Shown here: piece after piece, positions 27,024-36,392 of the stretch
Layout of the letters: every line of letters begins with the position of its first letter
Numbering within the stretch: the first letter of the stretch is position 1
DNA from: CBDDEC01 sp965198045
GTDB lineage: Bacteria; Chloroflexota; Dehalococcoidia; UBA2979
Assembly (NCBI GenBank): GCA_965198045.1
Contig: CBDAOL010000012.1
Span: forward strand, 1-64,000
Length of the DNA: 64,000 nucleotides
Direction of reading: 5' to 3'
Notes under the pieces: generated by a model
Databases searched by the model: none
What the model was told of the DNA's origin: nothing
Seen by the model: only the letters and a program-made list of their open reading frames with translations
Made by a program: the position numbers and the translations under genes

Positions 27024-28997
27024 TCAGACAACTTCGTGTACCTCCGTCTTGGTCGAGAGTCCGTCAACATGTTCAAGCCGGTATTCGCGCGCGACGGTGC
27101 TCCCTAGGTGCGCCAGGTCTCGCTCGCGCTCGAACTCCCCTGACTGCACGAGGAGGATCACCTGTGCGCCAAGTTGAGGCACGTACCTGAGGACGTTCTC
27201 GCGATGAGAACGGTCGAGTCGGCCGAAGGGCGTATCCATGACGATAGGACCCTCACGGACCGCACAATGATTCAAAGCGCCGATGAGCGAGAGGGCGACA
27301 ATCTGTTCAGCACCAGCAGACCTAGTGGTGATCTCCCGGCCAGCGGTGTTGCGGATAGTCAACCCGAACTGGTCATTGATCCGGAGCTGATCTAGGTCTG
27401 TCGCCGTTATCAGATTCTTGAAAATCTCCGTGGCCTCGGATTCGACTTGGACACGGAGCTTCCTTCGGAAGATATCGATCGCTTTGTCAATAATCAGATG
27501 AAATGCATCAAGCGCGCCTGTCTCAGTGGTGATCTTCGGATCGGCGCCTGGAAGGTTCTTAACCCTCGCTTCAGTCCGCTGAACTTCTTTCTCGGTCTGC
27601 TCGAGAATGTCCTCTTGCTGATCGATGTTGTTCTGAATGTCCTGAATCCTCTGAATGACTAGGTCGTAGTGATGCTCTAGAGAGCTAATAGCAGGAGCTT
27701 CATTGCCACGCAGGCTCTCCCGAATCTCATCCACGCGCCTTTGCCTTCGCCGGACGTCTAGGCCGAGCCGCTCATACTCGGCTTCGGCCTTCCGTAGCCT
27801 TTCGCTCGGACCCGAATCAGCTACCTCGCGCAGCTGTTTCATCGCCTGACCCAAATCTGCAACCTTCAAGGCCAGCTTCAGACTATCTGGTTGAGGATGA
27901 GTCGCCTGCACACGAGCCTCGACGGCGTCGCGACGTTCATCGACCAGGGCTGCCTCGCAAGTCGGACAAACCCCCGCATTGAGGGCCTCAACAAGCTGAG
28001 CGTGCTCCGAGGCCTCCACCTGCGCGCTCGTCGAGGAAGCGATGACTTCTGATAGTTGGTCTTCCACGTCCGACAGGCGCTCGCCGGCCAGTTTCGTCAG
28101 CGCAACCCACCATGCCTGGGAGAGTATATTCCGGCCCTCGCGCTGATGTTCGGCCCGCTGCGAGGTCAAGACTGCTATCTCGCTCTCAAGCCTCGTGAGC
28201 TCTCTGGCCTCCGCCTCTATGTCACTGAATCGCTGCCGGGCCTGTCGCAGTCTCTCCTTCTCGTCCTCCTCCTTCGATAGCTCCCCATTCAATTCCTTGA
28301 GATCTGCGCTGATCGCGCCTACCTGTTCCCGGAGCTTCTCAGCCTCGCGCGCAAGTGTCGCATCGCGCTTTGCAGACTCTAGTGCGCGGGTCTGGGCCCG
28401 ACTGGCTGCGTGCTGCACGTCGCGCAGATCCGTCTGGATTAGCTGGAGCGCGGGGAGGCCGAGAATCTGCTCGATCGACCGCTTTATGACCGTGGTACTC
28501 CTGCGGTCGTCTGCAAGAAGATCTTCATAGCGGCTAAGCATCTCTCCATCGAACAAGAAGAAGTCGGAAATATCCTTATGAAGAACCCTCGCTAGACGGT
28601 CTTCAACTTGCTGCTCTGCCACAAATCTCCCATCGATCCGAAGAGATTTTATGATTGTGAAGTCATTATCGTCCGCAGGAGTCCTGGGTGACTGCATTTG
28701 TCGCTTAAGCTCGTACTCTTTGTCATCGTGTATAAATCTAATCTCTACTCCGGCGAACCACTCCCCTGAATCTGCGGCGTGATAGTTCACAAGTTCGCGC
28801 AGTGCGATCGGTTCGTTGCGCCGGTCGCGTGATGTTTCGTACAGGCACCACCGAATCGCGTTGAGAAGCGATGTCTTCCCGTGAAGATTCTCACCGTGTA
28901 TGACGACCACCCGAGCCGTATCAGTGACAGATAGATCAATGTCATGAACGCCCAGGTATGGGCCGAAGTTATCGATCTTGATTCGAGTGAGCTTCAC
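27024..28997 (-). CDS. DndD/Rad50-like SMC ATPase
   Basis: 657 residues from a GTG start that overlaps the upstream stop (GTGA). Walker A 'VVIHGENLHGKTSLLNAIRW' near residues 31-50. 'DFFLFDGEMLSRYEDLL' near 143-159 is characteristic of DndD-type ATPases. Two long coiled-coil arms (about 170-330 and 370-480) flank a zinc-hook 'GVCPTCEAALVDE' near 341-353. ABC signature-like 'RSAGAEQIVALSLIGALNH' and Walker B 'GPIVMDTPFGRLD' near 584 complete the head. Such ATPases sense or load on DNA in Dnd, Hma-like and other defence systems. Here it stands between a PLD-helicase and a DndE-like gene. Confidence 0.9.
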   Translation of the reverse strand: MKLTRIKIDNFGPYLGVHDIDLSVTDTARVVVIHGENLHGKTSLLNAIRWCLYETSRDRRNEPIALRELVNYHAADSGEWFAGVEIRFIHDDKEYELKRQMQSPRTPADDNDFTIIKSLRIDGRFVAEQQVEDRLARVLHKDISDFFLFDGEMLSRYEDLLADDRRSTTVIKRSIEQILGLPALQLIQTDLRDVQHAASRAQTRALESAKRDATLAREAEKLREQVGAISADLKELNGELSKEEDEKERLRQARQRFSDIEAEARELTRLESEIAVLTSQRAEHQREGRNILSQAWWVALTKLAGERLSDVEDQLSEVIASSTSAQVEASEHAQLVEALNAGVCPTCEAALVDERRDAVEARVQATHPQPDSLKLALKVADLGQAMKQLREVADSGPSERLRKAEAEYERLGLDVRRRQRRVDEIRESLRGNEAPAISSLEHHYDLVIQRIQDIQNNIDQQEDILEQTEKEVQRTEARVKNLPGADPKITTETGALDAFHLIIDKAIDIFRRKLRVQVESEATEIFKNLITATDLDQLRINDQFGLTIRNTAGREITTRSAGAEQIVALSLIGALNHCAVREGPIVMDTPFGRLDRSHRENVLRYVPQLGAQVILLVQSGEFERERDLAHLGSTVAREYRLEHVDGLSTKTEVHEVV

Positions 28998-29257
28998 TCT
29001 GGAATCTCCTTGGAAAACACTTCACTCACGCGGTCTCGAAATAGCTCCCGTAAGTCTCTCGTTACTGTCCGGCGATTGTCTTCGAACTGGTGGCGCCACG
29101 CCAACCGAAAGACTTCGTCAATGAACTCTCCGGAGAGAGCTTCGGATACACGAGCGTCCTCGAGATTCGATGTTATGTCGGTGGATGCTTCGCGAACGGC
29201 TTCATGAGCAGCGCTCTGTGAGCGGTCGATGAAGCTGGTAGCGTTGTCTGTTTCCAT
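28994..29257 (-). CDS. Small acidic protein of the defence operon, unknown
   Basis: 87 residues, ATG start, helical and charged ('AHEAVREASTDITSNLEDAR', 'GEFIDEVFRLAWRHQFEDNR'). It is 22 bases after the PLD-helicase stop, and its TGA overlaps the ATPase GTG start, so it is certainly an operon member. It could be an adaptor between helicase and ATPase. No known family. Confidence 0.65.
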   Translation of the reverse strand: METDNATSFIDRSQSAAHEAVREASTDITSNLEDARVSEALSGEFIDEVFRLAWRHQFEDNRRTVTRDLRELFRDRVSEVFSKEIPE

Positions 29258-29279
29258 GCGCTTACCTCACTCGCTCGCG

Positions 29280-31403
29280 CTACTCGTCCTGGTCTTCAGG
29301 CTCATAGTCATCCCGTTGCGTGTCTGCTAGCGATCGCATTCGCGCGATCTGCATCCGCACGGCGGCGTTCCGCGCGGTCGCCGCGAATTCTGCAGCACGG
29401 TCCAGTTCTGACGGTAGGACTGACTCGCAGACTGCCTGGCCCGGCGCCGTGACCAGCACGTCAAAGATTGCCGCTGAGTGCTTCGTCCCGTTCGCTGTGC
29501 GCAGTACGCGACCGCGGCGTTGGATAAACTCGCGCCGGTTCGCTGACGAGGCGAGGATCAGGGCGTGTGTAACGCTCGGGATGTCTACGCCTTCATCGAG
29601 GCACCGGATTGCGACGAGGACGCCGCCTTGCCGGTCAAAGTGGGCCAGCGTCTCAGCACGGGCGCCAAGCATTGCTGAATGGTACTCGTCAGACCTAATG
29701 CCTCGACTCTCAAGCTCCGCAATCACCGAGCGCAGCTGCGCCTGATCATCGCAGTACACCAGCCAGCGATGCCCTTCGGTGTAGTTCTCGGCCACGATCT
29801 CGGCAGCAAGGCGAGGTTTGTTCACCGCCTGCTTCTTGATGCGAGCTCTCTGGAAAAATAATTGCCGTAGTCTCGCTCTGGCTTCAGAGTCTGATTCGGA
29901 ATCTCGTGACACCGACCTGCTCCTGGCGGCGACTTCGGCGATACGGTCGGAGAGCAGGTTCCATTGTTCCCACTCAGCTTCTGTCATTTCGACGAGCATG
30001 ACGTGATAGTCGTAAGGAACCAAACGGCCGACACGGATGCCATCAGCGATGGTGAACGGAGGGGGCAAGACACCGCCGAAGTATTCAAAGACAGCGGCAG
30101 ACCCCTCAGGATCCCCAAAGCGTTCGGGTGTGGCGGACAGGCCTAGACGGCCTCCAGCATCGATCTGCAGTATTCGGCTTTGTATGGGACTCCCCAGATG
30201 ATGCACTTCATCTGCAATGATGAGAAGGTGCTCGCCGGCATCGATGCGACGCAGGAATCTGTCGCTCGCCCCTGACGCCATTGTGGCAACTACTATTCGC
30301 TTGCCGAACTGCTCACCTCTCGTTGAGAAAGTTCTTAAGTCTTCTTGCCAGCCTGCGGCCGAGCTATCAACGCGGAGTACGGCGATTTCAGGGTCCGGGA
30401 GCACTCGTCGAATCTCGCCGAGCCACTGCGTACCCAGGAGGAGGCTCGGAACGAAGATCAGCACAGGGCCCCGCTCGTCGAGCCAGCGGCGCGCGAGGGT
30501 CAGCGCTGTAATCGTCTTCCCGGCACCAGTAACGTGGTCTACGATTCCCCGGCAGCCAGCTGCGAACCAGTTGTCGATCGCTTGAGCTTGGTGTTCTTGC
30601 GGGACGATGCCAGTCCCGGGAACTTCTGAGGCGACCATCCGCCGCACCGAGTCAAGCGCGGCCTCCAAGCCTTCAGGGTTTACGCACGACTGGAGGATTT
30701 CCCGGGTCGCTTCGCCGACTTCAAGTACTACCAGGTCGTCTAGGTGCCCATTCCAGAGACGTTGAAAGAAGCGCCGGTGTCGGTCTACCCGTTCGGCGTC
30801 AGCTCCACCAACCCACGAGCAAAACACTTCGAATGATTCGTGGTTCGCCTTGGCCTCCCACGCAGCGAATGTCTCATTCGAGGACCCGCGAAAGCTGACG
30901 TGATTGCCCGCCCCGTCCCCGAAGATCCCGAGTTTGTCATGAAACAGGCCGTGCCCGAAGTAGGGATATGCGATTCGGAGTTCAAGGGCCTCAAGTGCCA
31001 CGAGCGTCGCCAGGAGCTCGACGACGGGGAGGTTCCTTGGGTCAGCCAGCAGACCTCTGAGGTCCCGTGCGGCGGCGGCATCGACTTCCCGGCGAAGCTC
31101 GGTGCCACGCTCGATCGCTGCGATGTCGTCGGAGCTCAGGTGTGGTGAGCAGACCAGGCGGACTTTCCCACCGCGGAGGCAAAAGTCTGACATCCCCAGC
31201 CCAACGAGCGCGAAGATCGAACTGCTGAAGTATCCGGCCGCACGGTCGTAGACAGCCGAACGAGCGAGGGCTGGCAGGTAGAAGTTCCCTACAAGATCAC
31301 CCGCGCTCGACTCATACGATAAATCGAGCTCAAGGCACGCCAGAGAGCCTGGCCGCCCCTCCTGGTCCACCTCAATGAGACTGTCCACAGTCAGAATGTG
31401 CAC
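29280..31403 (-). CDS. PLD-nuclease/DEAD-helicase fusion protein
   Basis: About 707 residues from a GTG at 31403 (start uncertain; other GTGs lie nearby). Residues 25-190 are a phospholipase-D-type nuclease: 'GLFHDKLGIF' (H-x-K) near 155 and 'RGSSNETFAAW' near 178. The SF2 helicase follows: 'HVTGAGKTITALTLA' near 294, 'LLIIADEVHHLGS' near 400, 'RLGLSATPERFG' near 425 and motif VI 'QRRGRVLR' near 627. PLD-helicases of this kind cut or remodel invading DNA in several defence systems. It is first in an operon with a small protein, a DndD-like ATPase and a DndE-like protein, and pairs with the convergent methylase: an Hma-like module. Confidence 0.88.
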   Translation of the reverse strand: MHILTVDSLIEVDQEGRPGSLACLELDLSYESSAGDLVGNFYLPALARSAVYDRAAGYFSSSIFALVGLGMSDFCLRGGKVRLVCSPHLSSDDIAAIERGTELRREVDAAAARDLRGLLADPRNLPVVELLATLVALEALELRIAYPYFGHGLFHDKLGIFGDGAGNHVSFRGSSNETFAAWEAKANHESFEVFCSWVGGADAERVDRHRRFFQRLWNGHLDDLVVLEVGEATREILQSCVNPEGLEAALDSVRRMVASEVPGTGIVPQEHQAQAIDNWFAAGCRGIVDHVTGAGKTITALTLARRWLDERGPVLIFVPSLLLGTQWLGEIRRVLPDPEIAVLRVDSSAAGWQEDLRTFSTRGEQFGKRIVVATMASGASDRFLRRIDAGEHLLIIADEVHHLGSPIQSRILQIDAGGRLGLSATPERFGDPEGSAAVFEYFGGVLPPPFTIADGIRVGRLVPYDYHVMLVEMTEAEWEQWNLLSDRIAEVAARSRSVSRDSESDSEARARLRQLFFQRARIKKQAVNKPRLAAEIVAENYTEGHRWLVYCDDQAQLRSVIAELESRGIRSDEYHSAMLGARAETLAHFDRQGGVLVAIRCLDEGVDIPSVTHALILASSANRREFIQRRGRVLRTANGTKHSAAIFDVLVTAPGQAVCESVLPSELDRAAEFAATARNAAVRMQIARMRSLADTQRDDYEPEDQDE

Positions 31404-32052
31404 GCTTTCTGCCCGCCCCGCCCACGGAGCGACAACACAATACTCCTCGACATGGGCTTGCAGCGGCGAGACTCTCGCAGCACGCGCGTCGTGGAGCAGG
31501 CCGACCGGCGCGATCCTAGAATCGGTGGATCTGACGCCGAAATTGGTACCGTACCGACGAGCGCGGGTGGCGACAAGGCCGACCCCCTGCGCGCTCGGCT
31601 CGGCTCGACCGATGTGACTCGTCCAATATAGGAGAAGTGGCGGCCTCGGACGCGACCTTCCGATCCGCCGACCGCGATGGGCGCCAACCGGAAATCGCGG
31701 GTGCCGGTCTCTGTGCCGACGATCATGGATTGTCGTCGCACGGGCACCGGGTGAGCGAGCCGCTATTGGCCTCCCTCCTCCGCCAACAGCTCCCCTACGA
31801 CCAGGCACAAGAGCTGCCTGCGCCTCAACCTGCTACCTCTGGGCGAAGACCGACTCGCCAGAGTTGGCTTGGTTCTCGCCCGCGACGACTCTTCTCGCGA
31901 GCGCCAACATGGGGTCGTCGCCGTCGTCTCCGAGGGCGGCAAGCCCGTCTGCCGACAGCTCACCCTCGGCTGCGAGGGAGCTCTGCGGCGGCGTGGTCGG
32001 GCGACCCCGCCGCACGCAGCGCGTGGGCCGCGATGGGCGAGAAAGACCCTGC
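31404..32052. other. No recognisable gene; operon promoter region
   Basis: About 650 bases upstream of the PLD-helicase. It must hold the operon promoter but no convincing -10/-35 pair stands out. Open frames on both strands are long only because of the GC content. Confidence 0.4.
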
Positions 32053-32570
32053 TCAGCCGGACGGGCGAACCGGGGGTCCGCCCGCGGGAGCGCGCCAGGC
32101 GTGCCCGAGCGGACCCTCCCGTCCGATGAGGGCGCGGTGCGAGACCAGCAACGGCAGCTCGACGCGGGCGCGGGCGATCTCCTTGCGCGCGACGCGCAGG
32201 AAGTGGTCCGCCGCGACCTCATCCTCGAAGACGACGAGCACGGTCGGGCGCACACCGTGGTCGTCGGTGGGGCGCGGCGAGGCGTAATAGCGCAGGTAGG
32301 GGGCGAGGCGGGCGGCCATCGTGGAAGGCCTGACGGCGCGGCGCTCCCACTCGAGGAAGAACGCCCACGGCTTCCCCTCGCGGCGCAGGACGCCGAAGGC
32401 GTCGGGGTGGACGGAGTGCAGGACGCCGCCGTGGCGGAAGTAGCGTGACGCCCGGTGCGGCGGGTCGAGCTGCGCCACGTCCCAGCCCTCGTTGCGCGCC
32501 TGCCGGGCCAGCGCCGCCACGAAGCCGTGCACGGCGGCGGTGTGATCGATGGTGCGCAGGAGCTGGCGGC
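32053..32570 (-). pseudogene. Replication-relaxation (Replic_Relax) family, truncated
   Basis: About 170 residues with the family's C-terminal domain: 'DHTAAVHGFVAALARQAR', 'VHPDAFGVLRREGKPWAFFL' and 'EWERRAVRPSTMAARLAPYL' (the FLE-D/E-R-T strand typical of the family). These proteins act in replication or relaxation of actinobacterial-type plasmids and integrative elements. The N-terminal winged-helix part was removed where IS6 sequence joins at 32571, so it no longer has a start. It suggests an ICE or plasmid ancestry for part of this element. Confidence 0.7.
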
Positions 32571-32653
32571 AGCGAACTGGCTGCAGCATAGACCACCAGC
32601 GACGTCGCCTTGTGGCGCCTAAGGGTCGACGCGCCCTGAGATCTGACACTGCC
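32571..32653 (+). mobile_element. IS6-type right-end remnant
   Basis: The last 83 bases of the IS6 copy (transposase end and right repeat ending ACTGCC at 32653), in the same orientation as the copy at 37311. It truncates genes on both sides. Confidence 0.88.
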
Positions 32654-33080
32654 GTCGACGCTCGACTCCTTCGATTCCTACTGGGTGCGGCGAGGCTGGG
32701 CCCAGCAGGCGCCGATCAAGCTGCAGTCGCGCATCGACGTCCCGCACGCCGGCGCCACGCTCGCGCCCGGCAACGTGCGCGTCGCCGGCGTCGCCTGGGG
32801 CGGGCTGAGCGGCGTCAGCGGCGTTCAGGTTCGGCCAGGCGAGCGATCGCCCGGCGCGCAGCCTTCGGAAGGCGGATGGATCGACGCCGTTCTGAGCGAG
32901 GAGCTGTCCGACAGCAGTTGGCGTCAGTGGGTGGTCGACTGGCCCGCCACCGAGGGCGCGTTCCGCCTCGAGGTACGCGCGATCGATCGCAGCGGCATGG
33001 TGCAGACGGCCGAGCAGATGGAGCCGTTTCCCGATGGCGCCACGGGGCACCACACGATTGCCGTGACCGTCGAGGGTTAG
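32654..33080 (+). pseudogene. Sulfite-oxidase-type Mo-co dimerisation domain fragment
   Basis: 141 residues: 'SRIDVPHAGATLAPGNVRVA', 'GVAWGGLSGVSGVQV', 'WRQWVVDWPATEGAFRLEVR' and 'AIDRSGMVQT', the immunoglobulin-like dimerisation domain of sulfite oxidases and related molybdopterin enzymes. The usual 'GG-x-W' stretch is slightly altered. The molybdenum-binding domain is missing because the IS6 end joins at 32653. The native stop at 33080 is retained. Confidence 0.8.
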
Positions 33081-33204
33081 GGCCGGTAGCGCGCCGGCGC
33101 CCAGCGGTCCTCCGCTGCGGACGGGATCGTCCACCGGGAGGGGCCATCGAGCAGGACCAGGAAGAGAAGCCAGGTGTCGCCCGGCTACCGGAGCCAGTGT
33201 CGCC

Positions 33205-33686
33205 TGCGTACCGAGTTCGTCCATGTCAATGGTCACGATGCCGGGGAAGCCCTCGGGGGGGTTGACTCCACCGACGACTGAGGAGCCACCGCCGAAGGGG
33301 ATGGCCGCGTAGCCGTTGTCGGACGCCCACTCGAGCACCGCGGCCAGTTCACCCTCCGTACGAGGGTGAGCGACGATGTCTGGCGGGTTGGGGAAGTCAC
33401 CATTGAGTGCGCGTACGCGCTCCGTGCCGTGGCTGCCGTAGGTGTGGAATGCGCGTTCGTGAGCGTCGCTGCGACAGAAATCGGCGATCGCCGCGGGTGG
33501 CGTGATCCGCGGCTCGCGCAGGTCGAGATCCTCGGCGCGCCGGATCGGCTTCGGCTCGACCGTGACGCCGTGGCGCTCGGAGAGCTCGCGGGCGGCGTCG
33601 ATGCGCTCCTGCTCGGTCGGCTCATCGGCCTCAAGGCCCCACGCCCAGTAGCTCCGCTTCGGTCGCGTCGTAGTCTCGGTGGTCAT
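33205..33686 (-). pseudogene. FAD-linked oxidase (GlcD/AGPS-like), N-terminal fragment
   Basis: About 160 residues from ATG 33686. 'KRSYWAWGLEADEPTEQE' is the typical N-terminus of alkyl-DHAP-synthase-like FAD oxidases. The PCMH FAD fold follows: 'PPDIVAHPRTEGELAAVLEW' near 102-121 and 'AAIPFGGGSSVVGGVNPPEG' near 130-149. The frame departs from the family after 'VTIDMDELG', so two thirds of the enzyme are missing. It is divergent from the CoA-transferase genes. Confidence 0.78.
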
Positions 33687-33843
33687 CGTGTGCGCTCCGT
33701 CCGCTCGTCCGGGGTTTGCTGCCGCGGCGGCGGCATGGATGATAGCCGCGCGCACGTTGACGCGGCACGCCCGTGGCGGGCAAAGTGCGCGGCATCGTTG
33801 CTGCTGGACCCCGGGCCAGGCGCGCGAGATTGTAGGGACCCCG

Positions 33844-35085
33844 ATGACTGCCAAGACCGTCGAAGCCGTGCGAGTGGCCGGCACCACCCACGATGCTCAG
33901 CCCTTCGCCGGACTGCGGGTCGTCGAGGTTGGAGGAACGCTCGCGGTCGCAGCGGCGACGAAGACGCTGTGCGACTTCGGTGCCGAGGTGATCAAGGTCG
34001 AACCGTGCGTCGGCGCGGCGATGCGCCGCCTCCCACCGTTCCCCGACGACGCACCGAACATCGAGGCCGGCGCCTACCACCTCGCCCTCGACACCGGCAA
34101 GCGCTCGCTGGCGGTCGACCTCTCGACGCCGTCCGGTCTGGACGTGCTCGCGCGTGTCACGAACGGCGCGGCGCTCGTGACCTCACACCTGGACCCGCCA
34201 ACTGGTGCGGCGCTGGACGCGGCGCTGGCTGGCCTCGACGCGCCGCCCAGCCGCGTACGAATGGCTGAGCATGGCATCGAAGGCCCATTGCGTGACCGCA
34301 TCGAGAACGACATGTCGCTCTTTGCCAGCTCCACGCGCATGTGGCAACACGCCATCGCGGGTGAGCCGCCGATCCGATACGGCCCCAACGTGCCGACGAT
34401 GCAGTGGGGCGCGACCGCCGCCGCGGTCAGCGCGGCGGTGCTCTGGGCGCAGGCTCGCGACGGCAGACGGCGTGAGGTGGAGGTGGCCGGCGTCGAGGCG
34501 CTCCTGGGCAACGTCGACAGCTGGTTCTTGATCTGGGAGTTCACCGGCGGGGAGATGCCCCGCTCTCACGGTCAATCGAAGCTCAGCTACCCAACTGGCT
34601 CCTACCGATGCGCCGACGGCTACGTCACCTTCGCCTCCGCCAACGAACCGTTTTTCACACGGCTCTGCGCTGCGCTCGGGCACCCCGAGCTGACGCGGGA
34701 TCTCCGCTTCGCTACGCCCGAGGCGAAGGCGCTGCATTTTGACGCGTTCATGGAGCACCTCGGCCCCTGGCTCGAGCGCAGGACGCGCAACGAAGTGTTC
34801 ACGGAGCTGCAGGCACACGGCGTCATGGTCGCGCCGATCCTCGATGTCGCCGAGGCGATCACCGACCCCCAGTCGCAGGCGCGCGGTTCGTTCGTGACGC
34901 AGGAACAACCCGGTCTCGGCGAAGTCACGCTCGCCGGTCCGCCGTTCCGCCTCGACGGCGCGTTCGTGCTGAGGCCTGCGCCGCGGCTCGGCCGACACAC
35001 GGTCGAGCTGCTCGACGACGCCGGGCTGACTCGCGATGAGCAGACGGCGCTGTTCCGCGCCGGCGTGATTGGTGCGTCCTCGTGA
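33844..35085 (+). CDS. CaiB/BaiF family CoA-transferase 1
   Basis: 413 residues from ATG 33844. Class III CoA-transferase: 'GLRVVEVGGTLAVAAATKTL' near residues 21-40 and 'DFGAEVIKVEP' near 42-52 form the N-terminal Rossmann part. The usual catalytic Asp after 'KRSLAVDL' is followed by a short domain, then 'RCADGYVTFASANEPFFTRL' and 'PILDVAEAITDPQSQARGSF' of the C-terminal part. The region between residues 100 and 130 looks shortened and the canonical catalytic segment (usually 'NFRPG') is not obvious, so it may be a non-catalytic partner of the next gene. It moves CoA between carboxylic acids. The next gene starts 28 bases after its stop. Confidence 0.85.
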   Translation: MTAKTVEAVRVAGTTHDAQPFAGLRVVEVGGTLAVAAATKTLCDFGAEVIKVEPCVGAAMRRLPPFPDDAPNIEAGAYHLALDTGKRSLAVDLSTPSGLDVLARVTNGAALVTSHLDPPTGAALDAALAGLDAPPSRVRMAEHGIEGPLRDRIENDMSLFASSTRMWQHAIAGEPPIRYGPNVPTMQWGATAAAVSAAVLWAQARDGRRREVEVAGVEALLGNVDSWFLIWEFTGGEMPRSHGQSKLSYPTGSYRCADGYVTFASANEPFFTRLCAALGHPELTRDLRFATPEAKALHFDAFMEHLGPWLERRTRNEVFTELQAHGVMVAPILDVAEAITDPQSQARGSFVTQEQPGLGEVTLAGPPFRLDGAFVLRPAPRLGRHTVELLDDAGLTRDEQTALFRAGVIGASS

Positions 35086-35113
35086 CAAACGCCTGCTCGA
35101 TCGGCTGGGCGCC

Positions 35114-36370
35114 ATGACAGCGCGGCTCCTCGAAGGTCTGCGTGTGGTCGAGATGACCGAGGTCTGGGCCGGCCCGATGGCTGGCTCGTTGCTCGGTGAC
35201 CTCGGCGCCGATGTAATCAAACTCGAGTCCTTTCCCCGCTCCTCGATGACCCGCCCGTTGACGGGCGGCCTGGTTCCGCCTGGTGAGGGGGAGGGAGCGG
35301 TCTACGAGCGCTCCCCGATCCACCACCTCGCCAATCGCAACAAGCGCAACATTGCGATCAACCTCCGTGAGGAGCGCGGCGCCGAGGTGCTGGCGAAACT
35401 GATCGAGCGCGCCGACGTGCTCTTCGAGGGTTATTCCGCCGGCGCCGTAGAGCGGCTGGGTTTCGGCTGGGAGCGCGTGCACGAGCTGAATCCGCGCTGC
35501 ACGCTGATCTCGATGCCGGGTTGGGGTGTACAGGGGCCGTACGAGGGCTACGTCACGCTCGGCTCGGGTCTCGACTCAACGGTGGGGCACTGGTCGGTGC
35601 GCGGCTATCCCGACCGCCCTCGCGAGGAAGTGCAACAGATCTTCCACTCCGACGCGACCGGCGCCCTCACGCTTGTCTTCGCAGCGATCGCTGCGCTGCG
35701 CCGCCGTGAGCAAACTGGCGAGGGCTCGTTCGTCGACCTCTCGCAGACCGAGGCGTTCGCCTGGCAACTGCCGGGCATCTTCGCCGAGTACACGTTCAAC
35801 GGGCGCATCCCCGGCCCGCTCGGCAACGTCGACCCGCATATCGTCCCGCACAACGTCTATCGCGCCGCCGCCGGGCTGACGGGCGTCGAGGCCTGGGTCG
35901 CGATCGCCGCCGAAACAGATGCGCATTGGGCCGCCCTGGTTGCGGTCGCTGGCCACGAGGAGTGGGCGACGCCCGGCCACGCCTGGTCGACCGTGCACGG
36001 CCGCCTCGCCGCCCGCGAGGAGATCGACGGTGCGCTCGCGGCTTTCGTCGCGACGCAGATTGCTGAAGAGGTCGCTGAGAACATCCAGGGCGCGGGTGCC
36101 ATCGCCTCGGCGGTGAGTTCGCCGCTCTCGGTGCTTGCCGATGCGCAACACGCGGCGCGCGGATGGATCGAGACGGTCGACCACCCCATCGCAGGTCCCC
36201 ACCAGTTCGCCGGCTTCCTCTGGCGCACCGCGCCCGACGCCACCTTGTGGGACCGCTACGCCGGCCTGGTCGGCGAACACAACGCCGAGGTGCTGGCTGA
36301 GCTCGGCTACGAGGCCGCCTCGATCGAGGACCTGCGTGCCGCAGGTGTGATCGGCGACAAATACGAGTAA
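35114..36370 (+). CDS. CaiB/BaiF family CoA-transferase 2
   Basis: 418 residues from ATG 35114 (an in-frame GTG at 35069 would overlap gene 1). 'LLEGLRVVEMTEVWAGPMAG' near residues 4-23, 'GADVIKLESFPRSSMTRPL' near 30-48, 'NRNKRNIAINLREERGAEVL' near 74-93, 'ADVLFEGYSAGAVERLGFGW' near 103-122 and 'ATGALTLVFAAIAALRRREQ' near 179-198 follow the class III CoA-transferase pattern in full. Together with gene 1 it suggests a heteromeric enzyme for an organic acid of unknown identity. The gene pair lies between two IS6 copies. Confidence 0.9.
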   Translation: MTARLLEGLRVVEMTEVWAGPMAGSLLGDLGADVIKLESFPRSSMTRPLTGGLVPPGEGEGAVYERSPIHHLANRNKRNIAINLREERGAEVLAKLIERADVLFEGYSAGAVERLGFGWERVHELNPRCTLISMPGWGVQGPYEGYVTLGSGLDSTVGHWSVRGYPDRPREEVQQIFHSDATGALTLVFAAIAALRRREQTGEGSFVDLSQTEAFAWQLPGIFAEYTFNGRIPGPLGNVDPHIVPHNVYRAAAGLTGVEAWVAIAAETDAHWAALVAVAGHEEWATPGHAWSTVHGRLAAREEIDGALAAFVATQIAEEVAENIQGAGAIASAVSSPLSVLADAQHAARGWIETVDHPIAGPHQFAGFLWRTAPDATLWDRYAGLVGEHNAEVLAELGYEAASIEDLRAAGVIGDKYE

Positions 36371-36392
36371 CGGCTCGTGGCTGAAGAGACGC

